Assembly (NCBI GenBank): GCA_945865905.1
Contig: CAMBFC010000006.1
Span: 1-64,000, forward strand
DNA from: Rickettsia typhi
GTDB taxonomy: Bacteria; Pseudomonadota; Alphaproteobacteria; Rickettsiales; UBA1997
Direction of reading: 5' to 3'
Length of the DNA stretch: 64,000 nt
Below the pieces are notes generated by a model that was not told where the DNA came from, did no database searches, and saw only the letters and a program-made list of their open reading frames with translations. Positions 47,030-56,733 of this stretch are shown here, one piece after another. Position numbers and translations under genes: made by a program. Every line of letters starts with the position of its first letter. Within the stretch, counting starts at the first letter, position 1.

Positions 47030-49270
47030 TCACCGCGCAGTTTTCACCACAATCCCACCATCTTTAAAATAAAGAAAATGTCCACCCTTTTTCAACAAAT
47101 CCAAATTATCAATTAAAATATCACTTTTCAACTCACATTGCGGAACAGCGTATTTTCTACTTAAATTAACTATCGCATCAAATTTCTCACCACAAATTTC
47201 CGCCACTTCCATTCTTTTTAAAATAAAAAATAATTTCTTATTTTTATAAAGAATTTTGCAACGATCTTCATTGCAATCAATGCCTGAGAAAGCTAGAGAA
47301 TCCTGATTAAAATCAGCAAAAGATTTAAATTCTAGATCATTCATTTTTTGCATTAATGAATCGCGTTTTTTTGATGGGCGCAAATCTTTTGAAAAAACTA
47401 AACCATTTTTTTCATTGTAAATTGCAAAGAATTTTCCTTCGCTATCAATTAAAATATCTGGCTGTTTTACAAAAATAATTGTGAGAAATGATGCGAGAAA
47501 AATGAACGCTCCATAAAATCTTAATTTGCTCGAACAGAGACAAAAAAACAAACCTCCAAATAATGCAAGAGCGAGGCCAATTTTTGGCATTTGTGGTGAA
47601 TAAAAATGCGAATAAGATAAATTGCTGACAAATTTTGAAATATAGACAACCCAATCGATTGTAATGCCCATCGGGATTAGAGCTATTTTTTCTAAACCAA
47701 ATGGCATTAAAAAAAATGAAAGAAATCCTAGCGGCATTGTAGTAAAACTTGTCAGCGGAATTGCGATTAAATTTGAGAGAGCGCCATAAACAGAAACATC
47801 ACCAAAATAATAAATTATAAATGGTGCGGTGGCAATTTGCGATGCGGTAGAAATCAAAATCATTTCAATAAAATATTCCAAAAACTTTTGTTTTTTATTC
47901 GGTTGCGGTGATTTGAATTTTGATTTTGACCATATTTCATGCACAGAAACCAAAGCCAACATTGCTGCAAAAGAAAGCAAAAAACTTATTGAAAAAACAT
48001 TATATGGATTAAACAAAATCAGCACAAAAGCACCAAGCATAATTGATCGCAACGGATCAATTTTTCGATCAAAAAATATTGCCAGCATAACCAACAAAAC
48101 CGCTACAAAGGAGCGCACTGCCGGCACTGGTGATCCCGCAATTTTAAGATAAAAATACGAACTAATAATCGCCATAATCGCGGCAATTTTTTTTATATCA
48201 TAATGCAGAGTTAAATATTGGCTGCGCGACAATAAAAAACGCAACGAAACAAAGAAAATTCCTGCCGCCAAACTTAAATGCAAACCAGAAATTGAAATTA
48301 AATGCACCAAGCCAGAATTACGAATTTCTGTCATTGTATCTTTGGCAATTAAGTTTTGATTTCCCATCAACAAAGCCGCCGCAATCGTTCCTTGATCGCC
48401 CTTTAGATCATCTAAAATTATTGTCTGAATTTTTTTTCGTAGCTTAGAAAAAAATTCATCAAAAGAAGAATTTTCTGATTTTTTTAAAATAATAATGTTA
48501 CCACTAACATATCCTTGAGCCCCTATTCCCTTGGATTGCGCATTAAAAGCAAAATCAAAATCACTGATAAATTGTCGCGGCTTAAATGGCGCTAAAGATG
48601 CGCGAAAAAAAATTTCATCACCAATTTTTAAATCTTCAGATGCTCGTTGTGAAATTACAGAAATTTTCGTAGGAGGCTTGGGATATAGCTCACGGCCATC
48701 TTTTTCTTGCCAATTAACTATTTGATAATTTGTTGCTTGATTCAAAAAATCACGATCAATCTCTTGAAAACCATCAAGATTCATGAAATTTTTTATAATA
48801 TATTTTTCAGTAATTTGTTGTTGTCTTGTAGAAGTTTTTTTCTTACTTTGAAATTGTGATTTATAAAATACAGGATCCGAAAGCAGCAAATTCATGCCTT
48901 CGTGATGATTAACTTTATTAGTAAATTTATTGATATCGACAACCTTAGCTTTTACATCAACAAAAATTCTCCCCGTAACTTGCGTATAATTATTGGCGCA
49001 TTTTTGATAAAATAAACTATAGAGACATCCAAAAAGAAAAGCAGCTAAAGCAGCAAAAATAAAAGATCGATAAGAATCACGATTTAAAAAATAACCAAGA
49101 AGAGAAATAGCAAAAATAATTGCAGCAAGAATTATTTTTACAACAGAAAAATTATCAAAAAACAAAATCGCAAAATAAGCCCCCAACCCAATTAAGACAG
49201 GTATCCAGAGAATTATTTTAGTATTTTCAATAGTGAGAATTTCTTCAAAAAATGTAGTGATTTTTTGCAC
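47030..49270 (-). CDS. comEC: ComEC/Rec2 family competence protein
   Basis: Multi-TM; IAAALLMGNQNLIAKDTMTEIRNSGLVHLISISGLHLSLAAG; AGSPVPAVRSFV. Confidence 0.9.
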   Translation of the reverse strand: MQKITTFFEEILTIENTKIILWIPVLIGLGAYFAILFFDNFSVVKIILAAIIFAISLLGYFLNRDSYRSFIFAALAAFLFGCLYSLFYQKCANNYTQVTGRIFVDVKAKVVDINKFTNKVNHHEGMNLLLSDPVFYKSQFQSKKKTSTRQQQITEKYIIKNFMNLDGFQEIDRDFLNQATNYQIVNWQEKDGRELYPKPPTKISVISQRASEDLKIGDEIFFRASLAPFKPRQFISDFDFAFNAQSKGIGAQGYVSGNIIILKKSENSSFDEFFSKLRKKIQTIILDDLKGDQGTIAAALLMGNQNLIAKDTMTEIRNSGLVHLISISGLHLSLAAGIFFVSLRFLLSRSQYLTLHYDIKKIAAIMAIISSYFYLKIAGSPVPAVRSFVAVLLVMLAIFFDRKIDPLRSIMLGAFVLILFNPYNVFSISFLLSFAAMLALVSVHEIWSKSKFKSPQPNKKQKFLEYFIEMILISTASQIATAPFIIYYFGDVSVYGALSNLIAIPLTSFTTMPLGFLSFFLMPFGLEKIALIPMGITIDWVVYISKFVSNLSYSHFYSPQMPKIGLALALFGGLFFCLCSSKLRFYGAFIFLASFLTIIFVKQPDILIDSEGKFFAIYNEKNGLVFSKDLRPSKKRDSLMQKMNDLEFKSFADFNQDSLAFSGIDCNEDRCKILYKNKKLFFILKRMEVAEICGEKFDAIVNLSRKYAVPQCELKSDILIDNLDLLKKGGHFLYFKDGGIVVKTAR

Positions 49271-49302
49271 AGCCTGATGTTAAAAAGTTTATCATTCGTT
49301 AA

Positions 49303-49448
49303 GATAAATCACCTACCGCTTATTAGCTAGGAAGAGGGTCTGAGGCGAGTTCTGCGCTTCATCGCAAGCTACGCTTGCTTTAATCAGATGGGCGCGGTGT
49401 CTGAGCAGCAGACCCTCTTCCTAGCTAATAAGCGGTAGGTGATTTATC
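49303..49448. repeat. Inverted repeat B, perfect 40-bp arms, 66-bp spacer
   Basis: gataaatcacctaccgcttattagctaggaagagggtctg (49303-49342) / exact reverse complement (49409-49448). Confidence 0.97.
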
Positions 49449-49472
49449 GTGAAAGCATAATCTAAAATAACC

Positions 49473-50159
49473 CTAATAACCCCAAAGATTACTCTTAAAA
49501 TTCGCAGAAATAAATTTTTGATGCACCACAAGATCCTCTTCTAAAACCACAAACCCCCTAGACGGAATAGCCTTTCTCACCATCTCAACAACATCATTTT
49601 TATCTTCAGACTCAATCTTCTTAGCAGTTTCAAACCCAAGCCCCGCCTGAGCCCCACCCATTAATTCAATATAAACATCCGCCAAAAGCTCTGTATCAAG
49701 CAACGCACCATGCTTTGTTCTTTTTGATAAATCAACGCCAAAGCGCTTACACAAAGCATCGAGAGAGTTGGGTGATCCGGGAAATTTAGCGCGCGCCACC
49801 ATCAAAGAATCCACCACGCCAACTTTTTCTATCAATGGCATGCCACACAATCCAAGCTCAAAATTAAGAAATTTTAAATCAAATTCAGCATTGTGAATGA
49901 CCAATGTTCCACCTTTAATAAAATCTAAAAATTTTTCTGCAACATGATTAAAAATCGGTTTATCTTGAAGAAATTCTGTAGAAATTCCGTGAATTTTAAA
50001 CGCCTCATAAGGCACATCGCGACGAGGATTTACATAGGTATGGAATACATTGCCCGTTTTGACTTTATTGATTAATTCAATGCAGGCAATTTCAATTACT
50101 TTATGGCCACCGCGCGGATCAAGACCCGTAGTTTCAGTATCGAGACAGATTTCGCGCAT
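49473..50159 (-). CDS. dnaQ: DNA polymerase III subunit epsilon
   Basis: REICLDTETTGLDPRGGHKVIEIACIEL; VIHNAEFDLKFLN; KRTKHGALLDTELLADVY. Confidence 0.95.
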   Translation of the reverse strand: MREICLDTETTGLDPRGGHKVIEIACIELINKVKTGNVFHTYVNPRRDVPYEAFKIHGISTEFLQDKPIFNHVAEKFLDFIKGGTLVIHNAEFDLKFLNFELGLCGMPLIEKVGVVDSLMVARAKFPGSPNSLDALCKRFGVDLSKRTKHGALLDTELLADVYIELMGGAQAGLGFETAKKIESEDKNDVVEMVRKAIPSRGFVVLEEDLVVHQKFISANFKSNLWGY

Positions 50160-50161
50160 TG

Positions 50162-50965
50162 TTATTCTGAGATGAAATTATTTTTTGGCTGGCAGAATGA
50201 TCTAGAGCTTTCTGCTTTAACGAAGCTTATAACTTCTTGCACAACCCCTTGATCATAATCAGCAGCAAGCGCATTAACACGCACGAGAAAACTTTTATCA
50301 CTCACAGTAAATAATGTTTTAAAGAAGTTACGCAAAGCGTGAATTTCTTCACGCGGCATATTGCTGCGCTTCATTCCAACTAGGTTTAAACCCGCTAAAG
50401 ACGCGCGCTCTCCCATCACCATGCCATAAGGAATAACATCGCTTTCAACGCCAGACATACCGCCAATCATGGCTCCACGACCAACACGAACAAATTGATG
50501 CAAGGCCGAAAGCCCACCAATCACAACATTATCTTCAAGTTGCACATGTCCCGCAAGCGTGACATTGTTAGCTAGAATAACATTATTTTTGATCACACAA
50601 TCGTGTGCTATATGCACTGCAACCATCAATAAGCAGTTATTGCCGATAATGGTTTGCATCGCGCCATCTTTGGTTCCGGGATGAATTGTAACATGTTCGC
50701 GAATGCGATTATTATCACCAATAATAATGCGAGATTTTTCACCAGCAAACTTGAGATCTTGCGGATCCTGACCAATTGCCGCAAAAGGAAAAATTATATT
50801 TCCCGCTCCAATTTCAGTAAAACCCTCAATCACAACATGTGATTTTATAATAGTATTTGCACCAATTTTAACATTTTCACCAATAACCGAATAAGCGCCA
50901 ACCTCAACGCCCTCGCCTATTTGCGCCTTATTAGAAATAATGGCTGTTGGGTGTATTTTATTCAT
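50162..50965 (-). CDS. lpxA: Acyl-ACP--UDP-N-acetylglucosamine O-acyltransferase
   Basis: IHPTAIISNKAQIGEGVEVGAYSVIGENV; RIREHVTIHPGT; AHDCVIKNNVILANNVTLAGHV. Confidence 0.95.
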   Translation of the reverse strand: MNKIHPTAIISNKAQIGEGVEVGAYSVIGENVKIGANTIIKSHVVIEGFTEIGAGNIIFPFAAIGQDPQDLKFAGEKSRIIIGDNNRIREHVTIHPGTKDGAMQTIIGNNCLLMVAVHIAHDCVIKNNVILANNVTLAGHVQLEDNVVIGGLSALHQFVRVGRGAMIGGMSGVESDVIPYGMVMGERASLAGLNLVGMKRSNMPREEIHALRNFFKTLFTVSDKSFLVRVNALAADYDQGVVQEVISFVKAESSRSFCQPKNNFISE

Positions 50966-51444
50966 TATTTTTTAGCTTTATTCTTATCAACAAACATAGC
51001 AGAAAACTCTGCTTCTGCAACCTTTTGACCAGCAACCATCGCCACTCCAGCCATCTTCCAAACACTAGAACGACCTTGAATAGTTGTAATATGCAATTCT
51101 AAAACATCGCCCGGAATCACTGGTTTTCTAAATTTAACTTTATCAATTCCCATAAAATACACCAATTTATCTTCGTTATTTTTTTCAGCTGAAGAATTCA
51201 TGATCATAATTGCTGCACTTTGTGCCATAGCCTCAACAATCAGAACTCCCGGCATAATTGGACGATCAGGAAAATGCCCTGTAAAATGCGGCTCGTTAAA
51301 AGTAACATTTTTAAAACCAATCGCCTGTTTAAAAGGTTCTAAAATAGTAACTTTATCAATTAATAAAAATGGATAACGATGCGGCAAATCTTTAATAATT
51401 TGCTCGATGCCAATTTCAATTTTTGTAGGTTTTTCGTCTGTCAT
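50965..51444 (-). CDS. fabZ: 3-hydroxyacyl-ACP dehydratase FabZ
   Basis: LPHRYPFLLIDKV; NEPHFTGHFPDRPIMPGVLIVEAMAQ. Confidence 0.96.
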   Translation of the reverse strand: MTDEKPTKIEIGIEQIIKDLPHRYPFLLIDKVTILEPFKQAIGFKNVTFNEPHFTGHFPDRPIMPGVLIVEAMAQSAAIMIMNSSAEKNNEDKLVYFMGIDKVKFRKPVIPGDVLELHITTIQGRSSVWKMAGVAMVAGQKVAEAEFSAMFVDKNKAKK

Positions 51445-51575
51445 TTTGTTTTATTTTTTAAGTAACAACTGCCCATAAGATTATTTTCGATTACAAAAAA
51501 TGCAAGTATAGTAAAATTTTTCTTGATTCAAAAGGCCTTAGCGGCTTACAATGGCCTTCCTTAATTTTTTTTAAA

Positions 51576-53348
51576 ATGACAAATAACAAACTTGATCAAA
51601 AATTTAGCGGCGCAGAAATAATCCTCAAAGCCTTTGTCAATGAAGGTGTAGACACTATTTTTGGCTATCCTGGTGGCGCAATTTTGCCATTTTATGATGC
51701 GCTTTTTATGCAAAATGAAATTCGCCACATTTTAACGCGCCATGAACAAGCGGCCGCTCATGCTGCCGAAGGTTATGCGCGTTCTACTGGCAAAGTCGGC
51801 GTAATAACCGTTACCTCTGGCCCTGGAGCAACTAATGCCATCACCGGCCTTACAGATGCCTATCTCGATTCGATTCCTTTAGTTTGTATTTCTGGTCAAG
51901 TTGCTACTGGCTTAATTGGTACTGATGGCTTTCAGGAGGCTGATATTACTGGTCTCACGCGCTCTTGCACTAAACATAATTATCTAGTCAAAGATGTCAA
52001 AGATTTGGCTTATATTATTCATGAGGCCTTTCATATAGCGCGCTCTGGTCGCCCTGGTCCAGTTTTAATTGATATTCCTAAAGATGTTCAAAATAATAAA
52101 ACCACTTATCATGGCAAAATGAAGATTGAGCGTAAATCTTTTCAAACTAAGCCTTATAATAATCCTATTCCTCACGATCAAATCGTTGCGGCTGTTGATT
52201 TGATGATCACTGCAAAAAAGCCAATTTTCTATACTGGTGGCGGCATTATTAACTCTGGTGAAAAAGCTAGCGAGCTTTTAACTGAGCTAGTTCGCGCCAC
52301 AGGATACCCTATCACCAACACGCTGATGGGCCTCGGTGGCTTTCCCGCTTCTGATCCGCATTTTATCGGAATGCTAGGAATGCACGGCACATATGAAGCC
52401 AACATGGCAATGCATGATTGTGATGTAATGATAAATATCGGCGCGCGCTTTGATGATCGCGTTACGGGACGAGTCAATGCATTTTCGCCAAACTCAAAAA
52501 AAATCCATGTTGATATAGATGAAACCTCAATTGATAAAATTATTCGCGTTGATGTTTCGATCACCTCTGATGCCTCGCAAGCCTTGCAATTATTGCTTGC
52601 AGAATGGAAATCGCGCCAATTAAAATCACGCCAAAAAGATATTTCACCTTGGTGGGATCAAATTAAAAAATGGCAAAAAATTGATTCACTCTCTTATGAA
52701 AAAAGTGATGTTAAAATCAAGCCAGAATATGCTTTGCAGGTTTTAAACAAGCTCACACAAAAGCAACAACCATTTGTTTCAACCGATGTGGGGCAGCACC
52801 AAATGTGGGCCGCGCAATATATTCAGTTTGATAGCCCAAAAAAATGGCTTACTTCTGGTGGCCTTGGAACCATGGGATACGGCGTTCCAGCGGTCATTGG
52901 TGCACAAATTGCTAATCCTGATGCGCTAGCAATTTGTATCAGCGGCGACGCTTCTTTCATGATGAATATGCAAGAATTGGCAACGATCACGCAATATAAA
53001 TTGCCAGTTAAAATTGTTATCCTCAATAACCGCTACATGGGCATGGTGCGCCAGTGGCAAGAGCTCATCTATGATAAGCGCGAAAGTCAAACTTATATGG
53101 AATCTTTGCCTGATTTTGTTAAACTAGCTGAAAGCTTTGGTATCAAAGGAATGCGCTGCGAAAATCCAAAAGATATTGAGGCACAATTTAAAGAAATGCT
53201 TGCACATCCGGGGCCGGCGCTGTTTGATTGCATGGTTGATAAGGCAGAAAATGTCTTCCCAATGATCCCTGCAGGCGCCGCACATAACGAAATTTTACTT
53301 GGCAAACAAGCGAGTTTATATGTGCAAAAAGATATGAACGCGGTTTAA
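51576..53348 (+). CDS. ilvB: Acetolactate synthase large subunit
   Basis: FGYPGGAILPFYDAL; RHEQAAAHAAEGYARSTGKVGV; TPP motif ISGDASFMMNMQELATI. Confidence 0.95.
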   Translation: MTNNKLDQKFSGAEIILKAFVNEGVDTIFGYPGGAILPFYDALFMQNEIRHILTRHEQAAAHAAEGYARSTGKVGVITVTSGPGATNAITGLTDAYLDSIPLVCISGQVATGLIGTDGFQEADITGLTRSCTKHNYLVKDVKDLAYIIHEAFHIARSGRPGPVLIDIPKDVQNNKTTYHGKMKIERKSFQTKPYNNPIPHDQIVAAVDLMITAKKPIFYTGGGIINSGEKASELLTELVRATGYPITNTLMGLGGFPASDPHFIGMLGMHGTYEANMAMHDCDVMINIGARFDDRVTGRVNAFSPNSKKIHVDIDETSIDKIIRVDVSITSDASQALQLLLAEWKSRQLKSRQKDISPWWDQIKKWQKIDSLSYEKSDVKIKPEYALQVLNKLTQKQQPFVSTDVGQHQMWAAQYIQFDSPKKWLTSGGLGTMGYGVPAVIGAQIANPDALAICISGDASFMMNMQELATITQYKLPVKIVILNNRYMGMVRQWQELIYDKRESQTYMESLPDFVKLAESFGIKGMRCENPKDIEAQFKEMLAHPGPALFDCMVDKAENVFPMIPAGAAHNEILLGKQASLYVQKDMNAV

Positions 53349-53355
53349 AAAATTT

Positions 53356-53880
53356 ATGACTGATACAATAAAAAAACATGTAATCGCTATTTTGGTTGAT
53401 AATGAGTTTGGTGCATTGGCACGCATTGTTGAGCTCTTCTCAGCACGCGGCTGCAACATTGAATCACTAAATGTAGCGCCAGTTAGCACCGATAAAAAAC
53501 TCTCGCGCATCACCGTAACAAGCTATACCAACAGCAAAACCGCCGATCTAATCTGCAAATTATTAGTAAGAATCGTCTCAGTTTATCGCGCCATGGAACT
53601 TACCAAAGAGCGCGGCTATATTGAGCGCGAGCTTGCTTTAGTCAAAGTGATTGGTGATGAAACTAAGCGTGAAGAAGCAATAAAAATTGTCGATAAATAT
53701 CGCACTCATATCGTTGATATCACTGGTGATTCTGTAGTTTTTGAAATTATCGGAACATCAGAAATGATTGATGAGGTTTTAGAAAAACTTTCTGTTCTTG
53801 GGCTCGATGGAGTATCGCGAACAGGCGTTGTTGCTGGCTTTAAGGGCGATAAAAAGCTCAATAACCTAGAAAACAACTAA
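53356..53880 (+). CDS. ilvN: Acetolactate synthase small subunit
   Basis: ACT domain ILVDNEFGALARIVELFSARGCNIESLNVAP; follows ilvB. Confidence 0.93.
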   Translation: MTDTIKKHVIAILVDNEFGALARIVELFSARGCNIESLNVAPVSTDKKLSRITVTSYTNSKTADLICKLLVRIVSVYRAMELTKERGYIERELALVKVIGDETKREEAIKIVDKYRTHIVDITGDSVVFEIIGTSEMIDEVLEKLSVLGLDGVSRTGVVAGFKGDKKLNNLENN

Positions 53881-53952
53881 ATAGTTGATTTTTTAATTCA
53901 AAAAAACTAAAATCCCCCGCAGAAATGCTATTAACTACTAAATTATCTCTAT

Positions 53953-54147
53953 ATGGCTGGTAAACCTAAATCTTCGAAAGCTAAAAGAAGCTCTGTTCTA
54001 TTCAAAATGGTTAGCGCTGCTGGCACTGGATTTTTCTATCTTGCGCGCCGCAATCCTAAGCAAAAACAAGAAAAAATGGTGTTTTCTAAATATGATCCAA
54101 TCGTTAGAAAACATGTTGAGTTCAAAGAACATAAAATGTCATCATAA
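53953..54147 (+). CDS. rpmG: 50S ribosomal protein L33
   Basis: VSAAGTGFFYLARRNPKQKQEKMVFSKYDPIVRKHVEFKEHKM. Confidence 0.93.
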   Translation: MAGKPKSSKAKRSSVLFKMVSAAGTGFFYLARRNPKQKQEKMVFSKYDPIVRKHVEFKEHKMSS

Positions 54148-54192
54148 TTTATGGCCATTATAATCTTGGCCAATAAATTTTAGCTATTTACG

Positions 54193-54222
54193 AAAGTCGA
54201 CGGAAATGTCGGCTTTTTTTTT
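54193..54222 (+). terminator. Rho-independent terminator after rpmG
   Basis: aaagtcgac-ggaaat-gtcggcttt stem (one G-T pair) followed by T-run. Confidence 0.75.
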
Positions 54223-54241
54223 GAAAAAAAATTAATAATTT

Positions 54242-55195
54242 ATGAGCAAGCAATCAATTTCGCATCTTTCATCTGATATTATCGCAACCGTTGAACAAGC
54301 TGCAATCGCTTGCTATGATTGGATTGGCAAAGGTGATAATATGGCGGCAGATGCGGCGGCAGTTAAATCTATGCGCTCTAGCCTCAATAAAATGAACATT
54401 GCTGGCACTATTGTGATTGGCGAAGGCGAACGCGATGAAGCGCCGATGCTTTATATTGGTGAAAAAGTTGGCATTAAAGGCGCAACACACAAGGTTGATA
54501 TCGCCCTTGATCCACTTGAAGGAACAACGATTTGCGCCAATGCTGGCGAGTCTTCTCTGGCAGTAATAGCCTTTGCACAAAATGGTGGATTTTTGCATGC
54601 GCCCGATGTTTATATGGAAAAAATTGCAGTGGGAGCTGGCTTGCCTCTAGGCGTGGTTGATCTTGATAATTCTGTGAAGGTAAATTTAAGCAACATTGCT
54701 AAAGCAAAAAAATGCGCCATTTCTGATTTGGTGGTGATGGTTTTAGAGCGCGATCGTCATAAAAAATTAATTGCGCAGATCCGCGAGGCTGGTGCTCGCA
54801 TTCGCTTAATTGGTGATGGCGATGTTGCGGGAGTTATTGCTTGCACCTCTGCAGATACAAGGGTTGACGCCTATATGGGAACTGGTGGCGCACCAGAAGG
54901 TGTACTGGCTGCAGCCGCTCTACGCGTGATTGGCGGGCAAATGATGGGTCGATTAATTTTTGGCGATAACAAAAAACAAATGGATCGCGCTAAAAAAATG
55001 GGGATTAAAGATTTAAATAAAAAATATAGCGCCGAACAAATGGCTAAGGGTGATGTGATTTTTGCTTGCGCCGGTGTAACAGATGGCTACATGCTTAATG
55101 GGGTTTGCAAAAAAAATGGTAAAATTTTTGTTAACTCACTTTTGATGGATTCTCGCGGCAAAAAAGTTATCAAAACTTTGTCGGAATATTTATAA
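54242..55195 (+). CDS. glpX: Class II fructose-1,6-bisphosphatase (GlpX)
   Basis: GEGERDEAPMLYIGEKVG; DIALDPLEGTTICA; MGTGGAPEGVLAAAAL. Confidence 0.95.
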   Translation: MSKQSISHLSSDIIATVEQAAIACYDWIGKGDNMAADAAAVKSMRSSLNKMNIAGTIVIGEGERDEAPMLYIGEKVGIKGATHKVDIALDPLEGTTICANAGESSLAVIAFAQNGGFLHAPDVYMEKIAVGAGLPLGVVDLDNSVKVNLSNIAKAKKCAISDLVVMVLERDRHKKLIAQIREAGARIRLIGDGDVAGVIACTSADTRVDAYMGTGGAPEGVLAAAALRVIGGQMMGRLIFGDNKKQMDRAKKMGIKDLNKKYSAEQMAKGDVIFACAGVTDGYMLNGVCKKNGKIFVNSLLMDSRGKKVIKTLSEYL

Positions 55196-55271
55196 AGATA
55201 ATTCACGGAAAAATTGTTATTTTATAATTTTTCATTTAATCTGATCTGATTAAATAATTTCCGTTTTTAAA

Positions 55272-56726
55272 ATGTCCGATATAAACCAACAATTTCGTAA
55301 AGAATTATATAATCCAGAAGCCGAGCAAATCATCTTGGGCACGATTATTCTCAATAATGAATATCTTAATCGCGTTAGTGAATTCCTGCTTCCAGAGCAT
55401 TTCTATGAACCTGCGCATCAAAAAATTTACTCACAAATTTTACACAATATTGAGAAAGTAAATATCACTGCCAATCAAGTTACGCTGAAGCAATTTTTTG
55501 AAAGTGAAGAAACCCTTAAAGCCGCTGGTGGCGCGCTTTATCTTTCTACTTTGCTGGCCTCAGCTTCGATGATTGTTGATATTGCGCAATATGCGCGCTT
55601 GATTCACGATTTGGCTTTAAAGCGTGAATTGGTGATGATTGGCGAAGAAATTGTCAACAAGGCCTACAAAACAGATGATCGCACCAGTGCGGATGAGCAA
55701 ATTGAAAGAGCTGAAACTAATTTATTTAGTCTTACAAATCATGGCAATGGTCGCAGTGATTTTCGCAATATATCTGTTTCTTTGACAGAAACTCTTGAAA
55801 AAACTACTATTGCGCGCAAGAGAGATAGCCATATTAGTGGCGTATCTACTGGCTTGGCAGATTTAGATCGCATGCTTGGAGGAATGCAAAATTCGGATTT
55901 AATTATTTTAGCAGGAAGACCTTCAATGGGAAAGACCGCCCTTGCAATCAACATTGCCGTGAATGCGTGCAAATTTTTGAACAAAAATCTTGAGGGGAAA
56001 AATAAAAAAGCGGTGGGGTTTTTTTCACTAGAAATGTCTGCCGATCAGCTAGCAGCAAGGATTCTATCGATGGAATCAAGTATCAATGCAACAAAATTTC
56101 GCACAGGACAATTAAGCGATATGGAGTGGGAGGCAATAGCAGCCCGCTCTGCTGAGATTTCAAAATGGCCATTTTTTATTGATGATACTCCAGCACTTTC
56201 AATTGCAGCAATTCGCACACGCACGCGGCGCATGATTCGCAAGCATAATTTAGGTTTGGTTTTAGTTGATTATTTGCAATTAGTGAAGGCGGTTGATTCT
56301 CGTGGTAGTGCGGTTGAAAATCGTGTGCAAGAAATTTCGCAAATTACACAAGGATTGAAGGCCTTGGCAAAAGAATTTAATATTCCTGTGATGGCGCTTT
56401 CGCAATTATCGCGGGCAGTTGAACAGCGAGAAGATAAGCGGCCGCAACTCTCTGATTTGCGCGAATCAGGATCAATTGAACAAGATGCTGATGTGGTGGC
56501 GTTTATTTATCGCGAAAGCTATTATCATGAACGCAAACAACCTCCAGAAGCTGATGTGGCGCAGTTTGAAGCGTGGAAAATTCGTATGCAAGAATTGCGT
56601 AATTTATCCGAGGTTATGATTGCTAAACAAAGAAATGGGCCAGTTGGCAATACACATTTATTTTTTGATGCAGAGTTCACGCGCTTTGGCAATCTTGATA
56701 TTCAACATCATAATAATTTTGATTAA
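55272..56726 (+). CDS. dnaB: Replicative DNA helicase DnaB
   Basis: NPEAEQIILGTIILNNE; LIILAGRPSMGKTALAINIAVNA; LRESGSIEQDADVVAFIYR. Confidence 0.96.
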   Translation: MSDINQQFRKELYNPEAEQIILGTIILNNEYLNRVSEFLLPEHFYEPAHQKIYSQILHNIEKVNITANQVTLKQFFESEETLKAAGGALYLSTLLASASMIVDIAQYARLIHDLALKRELVMIGEEIVNKAYKTDDRTSADEQIERAETNLFSLTNHGNGRSDFRNISVSLTETLEKTTIARKRDSHISGVSTGLADLDRMLGGMQNSDLIILAGRPSMGKTALAINIAVNACKFLNKNLEGKNKKAVGFFSLEMSADQLAARILSMESSINATKFRTGQLSDMEWEAIAARSAEISKWPFFIDDTPALSIAAIRTRTRRMIRKHNLGLVLVDYLQLVKAVDSRGSAVENRVQEISQITQGLKALAKEFNIPVMALSQLSRAVEQREDKRPQLSDLRESGSIEQDADVVAFIYRESYYHERKQPPEADVAQFEAWKIRMQELRNLSEVMIAKQRNGPVGNTHLFFDAEFTRFGNLDIQHHNNFD

Positions 56727-56733
56727 ATAATTA

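Noticed and set aside
54269-54598. 109-aa antisense ORF in glpX
   Set aside because: Antisense to conserved GlpX motifs; no independent support.
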